Both the position numbers and the translations under genes were made by a program. From Ruminococcaceae bacterium UBA5891 (GTDB lineage: Bacteria; Bacillota; Clostridia; Oscillospirales; Acutalibacteraceae): DNA of 10,981 bases. The DNA lies in NCBI GenBank assembly GCA_002431945.1, contig DJET01000014.1, positions 91,476-102,456 of the forward strand, given 5' to 3'. The notes under the pieces are model-generated. The model was not told where the DNA came from, ran no database searches, and saw nothing but the letters and a program-made list of their open reading frames with translations. Shown here one piece after another: positions 1 through 6,750 of this stretch (position 1 is its first letter; each line of letters begins with the position of its first letter).

Positions 1-12
1 GAAGCGTGAAAG

Positions 13-170
13 AATCCGTAATATCCTTAAAAGAGAAACGGATTGCCGCAGCCGTTTACACGCCTGCGCAATGACATGGGAGTGTGAAACGGCTTATCGC
101 ACACCTTGCGGCGTTTGCAATGACGGGGTGTGTGGAACAAATTGCCGCGCACATTGCGGTAATGCCGTTT
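13..170. repeat. Nested palindromic intergenic repeat cluster
   Basis: No gene is credible in the first 215 bases; instead there is dense inverted-repeat structure. Perfect 7-mers AATCCGT (13-19) and ACGGATT (38-44) face each other. GCCGTTTACAC (51-61) pairs with 82-93 with one bulged G. ATTGC-GCAG (42-51) pairs with CTGCGCAAT (64-72) with one bulged C. AAACGGC-TTA-TCGC (87-100) pairs with 156-170 (14 bp, one bulge, one G-U). ATTGCCGC (141-148) pairs with GCGGTAAT (156-163). ATTGCCGC and GCAATGAC each occur twice. The wording resembles short interspersed palindromes that I recall between genes in gut Clostridia, but copy number cannot be tested here. It could be a MITE-like or REP-like element, or a structured RNA. 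Confidence 0.55.
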
Positions 171-171
171 T

Positions 172-211
172 AAAACAAACAGCCCCCGAACGGAGTTTCC
201 GTTCGGGGGTT
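172..211 (-). terminator. Intrinsic terminator of the beta-CASP gene
   Basis: A perfect 12-bp stem, CCCCCGAACGGA (183-194) against TCCGTTCGGGGG (198-209), has a 3-nt loop and extends by one G-U and one A-T pair to 181-211. Read on the minus strand it lies just after the stop codon at 216-218 and is followed by a T-rich tail (180 down to 172). The plus strand has no T tract on its side, so it serves the leftward gene. Confidence 0.9.
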
Positions 212-215
212 GCGT

Positions 216-1814
216 CTATTTATCCCATTTGTTGCAAAGCGCCGTTATTTGGTCGGCAAACGCCGCTATATCCTTGTTGGCTGCCTGACGGTATTTTTCT
301 ATAATGCTTAACAGCCGTTTTCCTGCGGTTAAAAGGCGTGCGAATACAGCCTCGTCGCGTTTGTTGCGCGGCTTTTGCTCAATTCTTTTTCTGTTGCCCT
401 TTTCAAGGCATATTCCCGTGAGCAGATCGTATGAGGCTCCGTTATAAGGAGCGGCAGCCGGAATATTAAGCGTTTCGGTAACGGCGGCGGCAAATTCGTC
501 GCACACGGTATCGTTGCCGTGGTTTACAAAGACCTGCTTGGGCTTTTGCTTAAAGCCGTCAAGCCACGAAAGCAGGATCCTTTTATCGGCGTGGCCGCTT
601 ATGCCCTCTAACTGCTCGATGTGTGCGTTTACCTGCACCGTTTCGCCGAAAAGCCTTACGCTCGGCGCGCCGTTTATAATCGACCTACCGAGAGTTCCCT
701 CTGCCTGATAGCCTACGAACAGTATTGTACTGTCTTTCCTCCACAGGTTATGCTTAAGGTGATGGCGTATTCTGCCGGCTTCGCACATTCCGCTTGCAGA
801 AAGTATTACCTTTGGCGTTTTATCTATATTTATCCGCACCGAATCGTCGCTTGTAACGGAAAGCTTTAAATCGGGAAACTTTATCGGGTTTATCCCGCTT
901 TTAAGCAAGGCTGCGGTCTCTTCGTCGTAATATCCGTAAAGCGAGCCGCTGTATATCTCGGTTGCTTCTACCGCTAAGGGGCTGTCTACATAAACGGGGA
1001 AATGCGCGTGATTTTTCACAAGCCCCTTTTCCTTGATTATACGCAAAAGATATAAAAGCTCCTGCGTTCTGCCCACGGCAAAGGAGGGTATAACCACGTT
1101 TCCGCCGCGGTCAAGGGTTTCGTTTATTACACGGGAAAGCTGGGTTACATAGTCCGGTCTTTCACCGTGCAGGCGGTTGCCGTAGGTTGATTCTATTATT
1201 ATGTAGTCTGCGGCTTCGGGCTGACCGGGATTTTTAATAAGCGGACGGTCTGTATTGCCGAGATCGCCCGAAAACACGACCGTTTCGGTTTTGCCGTTTT
1301 CGGTAACCGTTACGCTTATGCTGGCAGAGCCTAAAAGATGCCCCGCGTCGGTAAACTTTATTTTAATACCCTCTGTTATTTCGTATTCCTTTTCATATTC
1401 GCAGGGTACAAACTGCTTCAGGGCTTTTAAAACGTCCTCTGCCGTGTAAAGCGGAACATACGGCGCGGCGCCCGAACGCTTTGCCTTGCGGTTGCGCCAT
1501 TCTGCTTCAAATTCCTGTATATGCGCCGAATCAAGCAGCATTATAGAGCAGAGCTTCTGCGTTGCCTCGGTTGTGTAAACGGGACCCTTAAACCCACCGG
1601 AGGTAAGCTCCGGAATTTTGCCGGAATGGTCTATATGCGCGTGGGTAAGCAAAAGAAAATCTACCTGACCGGGCAGTACGGGCAGGTCGGAATTTTCATA
1701 TATATCGGGTCCCTGCTCCATACCGCAATCTACCATTACGGTTTTACCGCACGCCTCAAGCAGTGTGCAGGAGCCTGTTACTTCATGCGCGGCTCCGCAA
1801 AACGTAATTTTCAT
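216..1814 (-). CDS. Beta-CASP metallo-beta-lactamase RNase-like protein (MBL-fold metallo-hydrolase)
   Basis: Likely a zinc-dependent cytoplasmic ribonuclease of the CPSF73/TTHA0252 type, 532 residues. The MBL core shows motif 1 at D29 (VMVDCG), the HxHxDH metal motif at H58-H60-D62-H63, H159 (DAGHLLGS), D184 (SGDLG) and the late ligand H432 (VNHG). The beta-CASP insert is also complete: acidic motif A around E208 (IIESTYG), motif B in SASGMCEAGRIRHHL (about 339-353) and motif C H408 (SGHAD), so the enzyme should be active. About 100 residues follow H432; the last 60 or so are basic and look helical, longer than compact family members of about 430 residues, and could bind RNA. The ATG at 1812-1814 follows AAGGATG, and a good sigma-A promoter lies just upstream. 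It ends at TAG (216-218) before a strong terminator, so it is monocistronic. Family assignment is firm; the RNA substrate is unknown. Confidence 0.93.
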   Translation of the reverse strand: MKITFCGAAHEVTGSCTLLEACGKTVMVDCGMEQGPDIYENSDLPVLPGQVDFLLLTHAHIDHSGKIPELTSGGFKGPVYTTEATQKLCSIMLLDSAHIQEFEAEWRNRKAKRSGAAPYVPLYTAEDVLKALKQFVPCEYEKEYEITEGIKIKFTDAGHLLGSASISVTVTENGKTETVVFSGDLGNTDRPLIKNPGQPEAADYIIIESTYGNRLHGERPDYVTQLSRVINETLDRGGNVVIPSFAVGRTQELLYLLRIIKEKGLVKNHAHFPVYVDSPLAVEATEIYSGSLYGYYDEETAALLKSGINPIKFPDLKLSVTSDDSVRINIDKTPKVILSASGMCEAGRIRHHLKHNLWRKDSTILFVGYQAEGTLGRSIINGAPSVRLFGETVQVNAHIEQLEGISGHADKRILLSWLDGFKQKPKQVFVNHGNDTVCDEFAAAVTETLNIPAAAPYNGASYDLLTGICLEKGNRKRIEQKPRNKRDEAVFARLLTAGKRLLSIIEKYRQAANKDIAAFADQITALCNKWDK

Positions 1815-1835
1815 GGTACCACATCCTTTTTATAT

Positions 1836-1864
1836 ATTATAACGCCGAAATCTGCGTTTTTCAA
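1836..1864 (-). promoter_or_regulatory. Sigma-A promoter of the beta-CASP gene
   Basis: On the minus strand TTGAAA (1864-1859) and a consensus TATAAT (1841-1836) are separated by exactly 17 bp. Transcription would start near 1829, giving a very short leader holding the AAGGATG ribosome binding site. Confidence 0.8.
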
Positions 1865-1908
1865 TAATATTTGTTCGTATACAATAAATTTTACGCCGTT
1901 ATGAGTAT

Positions 1909-1928
1909 AAAATATTATTTAATATTTT
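1909..1928. repeat. AT-only inverted repeat in a divergent promoter region
   Basis: AAAATATTA (1909-1917) and TAATATTTT (1920-1928) form a perfect 9-bp inverted repeat with a 2-bp spacer. It lies between the two divergent promoters, about 16 bp upstream of the proposed pyrophosphokinase -35. It could be an operator, an UP-element-like activator of RNA polymerase binding, or merely AT-rich intergenic sequence. Confidence 0.4.
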
Positions 1929-1944
1929 TACGAAAAAACTCTTT

Positions 1945-1973
1945 TTGTGTCGGACGTTTTGTGTTATTATATA
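1945..1973 (+). promoter_or_regulatory. Probable promoter of the ribose-phosphate pyrophosphokinase gene
   Basis: TTGTGT (1945-1950) and TATATA (1968-1973) are 17 bp apart. An alternative reading is an extended -10, TGTTATTAT (1962-1970), without a good -35. Either would put the start of transcription about 20-30 bases before the GGAGG at 1992-1996. The match to consensus is moderate. Confidence 0.45.
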
Positions 1974-2003
1974 TATGTAGTTTTAAATAACGGAGGACTG
2001 GAA

Positions 2004-3131
2004 ATGGCAAGCATTGATTTTAAACACACCCCCTACGGCGACTTAGCGCTTATCAGTATGCGCGGCTGCGAGGATATCGCCTCTCAGGTGGACTATTACC
2101 TTAAGCAATGGCGTAATATACCTGAGGACGAATCCTTTGTGATTTCGGCAAACTGCCCGCGCTTCGGAACCGGCGAAGCAAAAGCGGTTTTAAAGCACAC
2201 CGCGCGCGGACTTGACGCATACATACTCTGCGATTGCTTTAATTACAGCGTAACCTATAAAATGTACGGGCAGACCGTTCCTATGAGTCCTGACGACCAT
2301 TATCAGGATTTAAAGCGTATTATAGCGGCGCTCGGCGGTAAGGCGAGAAGAATAACCGTTATTATGCCGATGCTGTACGAGGGCAGGCAGCACCGCAGAA
2401 CCGCAAGGGAATCAATGGACTGCGCAATGGCGCTTCAGGAATTGGTTTCAATGGGTGTTAAAAACATAGTTACGTTTGACGCGCACGACCCGCGCGTTAA
2501 CAACGCAATACCGCTTGACGGCTTTGATAACGTTCAGGCGGCTTACCAGATGATAAAGGCGCTGCTTAAAACAGTTCCGGATATCAAGCTTGACCGCGAC
2601 CACACCATGATAGTATCGCCGGACGAGGGCGGTATGGGCCGCTGCATTTACTATTCCTCCGTTTTAGGGTTAGAGCTTGGTATGTTCTATAAACGCCGTA
2701 ACTATTCCGTAATAGTAAACGGCAGAAACCCGATCGAGGCGCACGAGTTTTTGGGCAACGATATTACCGGCAAGGATCTGATACTTGTAGACGATATGAT
2801 CTCATCGGGAGAATCTATGCTTGACATTGCCGCAAAGCTTAAGGAAAAGGGCGCGGGCAGAATTTTCATTTTCTCCACGTTCGGTCTTTTTGTAGAGGGC
2901 TTTGAAAAATTTGACGAATATTATAAGGACGGAAAGATTGATAAGATATTTACCACAAATCTTATTTATCAGCCGAAGGAGCTTTTAGAGCGCGAATGGT
3001 ATTGCAGCGTTAATATGTCTAAGTATATAGCGCTGCTTGTTGAGACCTTAAACCTTGATAATTCTATAAGCAGTCTTCTTGATCCGGTTGACCGCATTAA
3101 AAAAATCGTTTCGAAATACGAAGGCAAATAA
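2004..3131 (+). CDS. prs: Ribose-phosphate pyrophosphokinase, variant form
   Basis: Makes PRPP from ribose 5-phosphate and ATP, the precursor for purine, pyrimidine, NAD, histidine and tryptophan synthesis. The ATG at 2004 is chosen over an in-frame start at 1947 because it follows GGAGG (1992-1996) at normal spacing and the extra residues overlap the promoter; the protein is then 375 residues. Visible family marks are RFGTGE (53-58, equivalent to RFSDGE), the flexible-loop region YEGRQHRRTARES (125-137), FDAHDPRV with metal-site H161, the KRR triplet 230-232, and the PRPP-binding loop LVDDMISSGES (261-271). It is about 60 residues longer than standard bacterial enzymes (about 315), with an insertion near 90-102 and an extra basic C-terminus. 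Several motifs deviate from the classical form, so it may be a lineage-specific version or a paralog. It is monocistronic, with its own terminator. Confidence 0.88.
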   Translation: MASIDFKHTPYGDLALISMRGCEDIASQVDYYLKQWRNIPEDESFVISANCPRFGTGEAKAVLKHTARGLDAYILCDCFNYSVTYKMYGQTVPMSPDDHYQDLKRIIAALGGKARRITVIMPMLYEGRQHRRTARESMDCAMALQELVSMGVKNIVTFDAHDPRVNNAIPLDGFDNVQAAYQMIKALLKTVPDIKLDRDHTMIVSPDEGGMGRCIYYSSVLGLELGMFYKRRNYSVIVNGRNPIEAHEFLGNDITGKDLILVDDMISSGESMLDIAAKLKEKGAGRIFIFSTFGLFVEGFEKFDEYYKDGKIDKIFTTNLIYQPKELLEREWYCSVNMSKYIALLVETLNLDNSISSLLDPVDRIKKIVSKYEGK

Positions 3132-3145
3132 ATCGGTTTACACTT

Positions 3146-3180
3146 CAGCCCCCGCAGATACTCTGCGGGGGCTGTGTTTT
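3146..3180 (+). terminator. Strong intrinsic terminator, possibly bidirectional
   Basis: A perfect 13-bp stem, CAGCCCCCGCAGA (3146-3158) against TCTGCGGGGGCTG (3162-3174), has a TAC loop and is followed by GTGTTTTATCTT on the plus strand. It sits 14 bases after the pyrophosphokinase stop and 12 bases beyond the stop of the convergent lipoprotein gene, for which the hairpin could also work, though its minus-strand tail is less T-rich. Confidence 0.9.
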
Positions 3181-3186
3181 ATCTTA

Positions 3187-3894
3187 TTACGGTAAATCGG
3201 CTTTTTTGAGAGCGTTTCCGCTGTAGGAAATATTACGTGATTTGATTGCAACCGATTTAATATCACCGTTGCCCTTCGGCACGGTAAGCGCCTCGCTATA
3301 GGTTAAATACGGCTCATAACCGTTTTCCGTTAAATGCACGTCGTATATATCAATATTATAATCGGTGTATCCTTCTAAGGTGTAGCGGTAATGTATAAAA
3401 ACCGTTATTTTATTATCGGGCTTAATGTCGGTACATATGCAGTTATCGCTTTCGCTGTAATATGTATTTATGATTTTTGCCGTTTTAAATTCTTCCGAAA
3501 ATCTTTTTTCTGCATTGGAAACGCATATGCTGAGAGCATTTTTTAAATTAAATTCGGTATATCCGCAAACCGAGCATTTGCCGGTGCTTTCATTTAGCGT
3601 GTGCTGCGCTTTTTCCCCTGATGTAACGCCGCAGGCACAAACGGCGGCGCTGCTGCAGGTGGCGGCGCTGAACGAATGCGTATGAGTTTCTTTGGAGCCT
3701 TCTGGTTTAGAGGGAGACGGCTTCCGATCGGTTGACGGCTCAGGTGCGGCGGCTTTACTGTTGCCGGCGGAAGCGTTCGAAGAAGAAAAATTCCCGTAAA
3801 CGGGTGCAGGTCCTTCAGATGTCTTGGCTTTTCCGCAGGAGCAAATTCCCGAAAGAAGCATTAAAAAAGCAAAGTATACGGCGATTTTTTTCAT
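3187..3894 (-). CDS. Cysteine-containing hypothetical lipoprotein
   Basis: A 235-residue exported protein of unknown function. The N-terminus has a Lys-Lys start, a hydrophobic stretch (about 4-17) and a lipobox ICSC, predicting lipid attachment at C20 and outer-face membrane anchoring. A low-complexity Ser/Ala/Pro-rich linker follows (about 22-70). Then comes a short motif block with H71, H73, C80, C86, C88, H98 and a CxxCG at C107/C110, resembling the zinc-ribbon-like repeats (H...ATC...CxCG...H...CxxCG) seen in many clostridial surface proteins. The C-terminal 120 residues (about 116-235) look mostly beta-stranded with no motif I recognise. The ATG at 3892-3894 follows AAGGGG. It is divergent from the LTA-synthase-like gene, which suits a cell-surface role, but this is only context. 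Export is well supported; function is not assigned. Confidence 0.82.
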   Translation of the reverse strand: MKKIAVYFAFLMLLSGICSCGKAKTSEGPAPVYGNFSSSNASAGNSKAAAPEPSTDRKPSPSKPEGSKETHTHSFSAATCSSAAVCACGVTSGEKAQHTLNESTGKCSVCGYTEFNLKNALSICVSNAEKRFSEEFKTAKIINTYYSESDNCICTDIKPDNKITVFIHYRYTLEGYTDYNIDIYDVHLTENGYEPYLTYSEALTVPKGNGDIKSVAIKSRNISYSGNALKKADLP

Positions 3895-3923
3895 AAAATA
3901 CCCCTTAATTTACAGTTTGAATT

Positions 3924-3932
3924 ATTATATCA
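3924..3932 (-). promoter_or_regulatory. Extended -10 promoter of the lipoprotein gene
   Basis: The minus strand reads TGATATAAT (3932-3924), a TGn extended -10 joined to a consensus TATAAT. No good -35 is present at 16-18 bp, which the extended -10 can compensate for. It lies about 30 bases before the start codon. Confidence 0.65.
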
Positions 3933-3979
3933 TAAAAACGGTAAAAATGAAAGGGCTGTATTTGCAGTTTAAAATTCTG

Positions 3980-4007
3980 TTGTAATTTCATAATTTTGTG
4001 GTATAAT
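3980..4007 (+). promoter_or_regulatory. Promoter of the LTA-synthase-like / Nudix / LOG unit
   Basis: TTGTAA (3980-3985), a 16-bp spacer and TATAAT (4002-4007) preceded by TGG (3999-4001, extended -10). Transcription would begin near 4014, leaving a leader of about 44 bases with AAAGGA (4042-4047) ten bases before the ATG. Confidence 0.8.
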
Positions 4008-4057
4008 GTTGTGTACGATTAAAATATGCACGCAAACTGTGAAAGGAATGCTGATAT

Positions 4058-6265
4058 ATGTCTTTTAAAAAAGCGTGGGATAATACCGTCGGCTTTTTTA
4101 CCGATATACTTCCGAAATTTTTTAAGACTAATTTTGAAATTACCTCTACAAGGCGCTCGAAAATTGTAGGCGCTGTAATTTGCGTTGTAACGCTGATTGC
4201 AATAATTCTTGACGTTAACGCCTATACCTCGCAGGATTTTTCCGCAAAATGGATATTGCTTGCCGCCACGCTTTTATGCCCGTTTATTTTGGGGCTTACG
4301 GCGGCTTATACGGTGAAAATTAAAAACGATATTATAAATAAGGTTTGGCATTTTCTGTTTTTGCTGCTTGTTCCCATAGTCACTATAACAATGACCGAAT
4401 GCTTAAATAACGTATTCATATATAATATGACCTACTTAGGCTTTTTGGGCAACTACTTACTTATAATCATACTTTATTTTTTGGTATATACGGCGTCGGG
4501 CAGCATAAGACTGCCGCTGCTTATAATAAATCCCGTGCTTTTCGGGCTTGCCGTGGCGCACAGCTACATTATGGATTTCCGCGGCACGCCGTTTTTGCCT
4601 ATGGACTTTTTAAGCATAAAAACCGCGGCTGGCGTTGCAAACACATATAATTATACGCCTACTTATAAAATAATGACCGCCTCTATGATATTCATATTTA
4701 CAATTATTTTAGGCGTGAAAATGCGCACGCCTAAATATAATATGCTTACAAAGGTGATAACGCGCTGCTTTGCGGGAGCATTTTCCTCTGTTTTGCTTAT
4801 TCTGTTTTATTTCACAAGCGTTTTTGCCAATATGGGCGTTCGCCCCGATTTCTGGAATCAGACAAGGGGCTACCACAATTACGGCTTTGCGTTCAACTTT
4901 TTCTGCAATACAAAATACCTTTATATGTCGGAGCCGAGCAACTATAACCCCGATGAAATTAAGGACTATGTAAACAGCGTTGTAAGCAAGGACGATACAA
5001 AGCCCGAAGTTGATAACAGCTATACAAAGCCGAATATTATATGCATAATGAACGAGTCGCTTTCCGACCTTCAGGTGCTCGGCAATCTTACAACCAACGA
5101 AGACTATATGCCGTTTATGCACAGCCTTACCGAAAATACGGTAAAGGGCAATCTTTATGTTCCAGTAATAGGCGCGGGAACCTCCAACACCGAATTTGAG
5201 TTTTTAACCGGTCACACAACCGCGTTTTTGCCGTCGGGCAGCAACGCATATATGCTTTATATTAAAAATCCCATAGCTTCGCTTGTTTCAACCCTTATGG
5301 CGCAGAATTATTCGTCTGCCGCGCTTCACCCCTATTATGCCGCGGGCTGGAACCGTACCGACGTTTATAAATATATGGGATTTAGCAAATTCACAAGCCT
5401 TGAAAATATAATAGATATTTCGCTTATGCGCGAATATCAGGCTAACGGCAGCGATCCCAATTATCTTCAACAGCTTATAGAGCAGGCGTATCCCGATGAA
5501 GGCAATATGCTTATACGCCAGTATATAAGCGATTCCTACGATTATAAGCTGCTTATAAGAGACTTTGAGCAAAGGGATAAATCCGTGCCTTATTTTGCGT
5601 TTAACGTTACAATGCAAAATCACGGCGGATATACCAACAGCTGCGTTAATTTCGACGAAAGTATATACGCCACCTCGGTTTCAAAGGATTATATAAAGGC
5701 TAATAAATATCTTTCTCTTGTTAAGGCAAGCGACAATGCGTTTAAAGAGCTTATAGATTATTTCAGCACGGTCAAGGAGCCTACGGTTATATGTATGTTC
5801 GGCGACCATCAGCCCTCGGTGGAAACCGATTTTATATGCGAGGTTTTAGGCGTAAACAGTCTTTCGGGCCTTACAGCCGAGCAGGAGCAAAGCCGCCACG
5901 TAACGCCGTTTATTATATGGGCGAATTACGATATTGAGGAAAAACAGATAGAAAAGCTGAGTTCAAACTACCTTTCCTCACTTGTGCTTGAAACCGCGGG
6001 CGTAAAGCTTACCGAATACAATAAGTATCTGCTTAAGCTTTCAGAAACCCTGCCGGTTATAGATACCGTAGGGTATATCGACAGCGAAAACAATTATTAT
6101 AAATGGAGCGATGTATCGCCGTACAGCCATCTGCTTGACGAATACGAGAAGGTTCAGTATAACAATATTTTCGACCAGAAGAATATAAAAAGAGACGTAT
6201 TTTATATAAACGGTTATGAGATCGAGCTGCCGAGCGAGGAAAATACCCAGTCGGAGGAGCAGTAA
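4058..6265 (+). CDS. LTA-synthase-like membrane phosphoglycerol transferase (sulfatase/alkaline phosphatase fold)
   Basis: A polytopic membrane enzyme, 735 residues, with an extracellular catalytic domain. It probably moves glycerol-phosphate groups from phosphatidylglycerol to a surface polymer or glycolipid. About six or seven membrane segments lie between residues 35 and 258 (clear ones near 36-56, 65-86, 97-115, 127-146, 150-170, 205-222, 236-257). The sulfatase-type domain follows: E333 (IMNESLSD), presumed nucleophile T375 (GAGTSNTEFEF), H522 (MQNHGGY) and D583-H584 (FGDHQP), matching the E/T/H/DH set of LtaS by motif alignment. The tail is acidic (SEENTQSEEQ), and its codons also supply the GGAGGAG ribosome binding site of the next gene. 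The start is supported by AAAGGA at 4042-4047. It heads a coupled three-gene unit. AUA codons are frequent, unlike in fusA. Whether it makes true lipoteichoic acid or is an MdoB-like or other headgroup transferase cannot be decided. Confidence 0.9.
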   Translation: MSFKKAWDNTVGFFTDILPKFFKTNFEITSTRRSKIVGAVICVVTLIAIILDVNAYTSQDFSAKWILLAATLLCPFILGLTAAYTVKIKNDIINKVWHFLFLLLVPIVTITMTECLNNVFIYNMTYLGFLGNYLLIIILYFLVYTASGSIRLPLLIINPVLFGLAVAHSYIMDFRGTPFLPMDFLSIKTAAGVANTYNYTPTYKIMTASMIFIFTIILGVKMRTPKYNMLTKVITRCFAGAFSSVLLILFYFTSVFANMGVRPDFWNQTRGYHNYGFAFNFFCNTKYLYMSEPSNYNPDEIKDYVNSVVSKDDTKPEVDNSYTKPNIICIMNESLSDLQVLGNLTTNEDYMPFMHSLTENTVKGNLYVPVIGAGTSNTEFEFLTGHTTAFLPSGSNAYMLYIKNPIASLVSTLMAQNYSSAALHPYYAAGWNRTDVYKYMGFSKFTSLENIIDISLMREYQANGSDPNYLQQLIEQAYPDEGNMLIRQYISDSYDYKLLIRDFEQRDKSVPYFAFNVTMQNHGGYTNSCVNFDESIYATSVSKDYIKANKYLSLVKASDNAFKELIDYFSTVKEPTVICMFGDHQPSVETDFICEVLGVNSLSGLTAEQEQSRHVTPFIIWANYDIEEKQIEKLSSNYLSSLVLETAGVKLTEYNKYLLKLSETLPVIDTVGYIDSENNYYKWSDVSPYSHLLDEYEKVQYNNIFDQKNIKRDVFYINGYEIELPSEENTQSEEQ

Positions 6266-6750
6266 TGCGGAACACTACGCTTTGCCATATTGAAAAGAAC
6301 GGGCGCTACCTTATGCTGCACCGCGTAAAAAAGGAAAACGACCTTAACCGCGATAAATGGGTAGGCATAGGCGGTAAATTCGAGGATAAGGAAAGCCCCG
6401 AAGAAGCAAATCAGCGCGAAACGCTTGAGGAAACGGGGCTTACCCTTAAAAACGCCGAATACCGCGGGATAGTAACCTTTGTTTCGGATAAATGGGAAAC
6501 CGAATATATGCATATATTTTATGCCGATAAATTTGAGGGCACCGTTAAGGAATGCGACGAGGGCGAGCTTTGCTGGGTTAATAAAAAGGATATTTTTTCT
6601 CTTCCCATATGGGAGGGGGACAAGATATTTCTTCGTCTGCTTGACGAAAAAACGCCTTTTTTCTCGCTAAAGCTCGAATATATGGGCGAAAGGCTTGTAA
6701 ACGCCGTTTTAAACGGTGAAAAATTAAATGTGGGTAAGGGTGCGTTATGA
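6265..6750 (+). CDS. Nudix hydrolase (MutT/8-oxo-dGTP diphosphatase-like)
   Basis: A 161-residue soluble enzyme that should cleave a nucleoside diphosphate linked to another group, possibly oxidised nucleotides such as 8-oxo-dGTP. The Nudix box spans residues 37-59: G37, E43, R51-E52, E55-E56 and G58-L59 all fit GX5EX7REUXEEXGU, with T53 at a position usually hydrophobic. The stretch before it (LHRVKKENDLNRDKW, 18-32) resembles small MutT-like clostridial enzymes. The ATG overlaps the previous stop by one base (TAATG, 6263-6267), and GGAGGAG (6253-6259) lies inside the upstream gene, so translation is probably coupled. The exact substrate cannot be read from the sequence; sanitation of the nucleotide pool is the default guess. 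Confidence 0.93.
   Translation: MRNTTLCHIEKNGRYLMLHRVKKENDLNRDKWVGIGGKFEDKESPEEANQRETLEETGLTLKNAEYRGIVTFVSDKWETEYMHIFYADKFEGTVKECDEGELCWVNKKDIFSLPIWEGDKIFLRLLDEKTPFFSLKLEYMGERLVNAVLNGEKLNVGKGAL

Noticed and set aside
1..215. CRISPR array considered because of the repeated ATTGCCGC/GCAATGAC words
   Set aside because: The repeats are not regularly spaced, are in both orientations, and no cas genes are visible.
71..304. Open frame of 77 codons on the plus strand across the repeat cluster
   Set aside because: It runs through the palindromes and the terminator into the antisense of the beta-CASP gene, has no ribosome binding site, and looks non-protein-like.
1947..2003. Upstream in-frame start for the pyrophosphokinase (19 extra residues)
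   Set aside because: It overlaps the promoter region and lacks a ribosome binding site; ATG 2004 follows GGAGG.
3972..3988. AAATT/AATTT inverted repeat overlapping the -35 of the LTA-synthase-like promoter
   Set aside because: Only 5 bp of A/T, expected by chance in such sequence.
4709..5122. Antisense open frames inside the LTA-synthase-like gene, and others inside fusA
   Set aside because: They are shadows of strong coding frames, with no promoter or ribosome binding site and no recognisable protein features.
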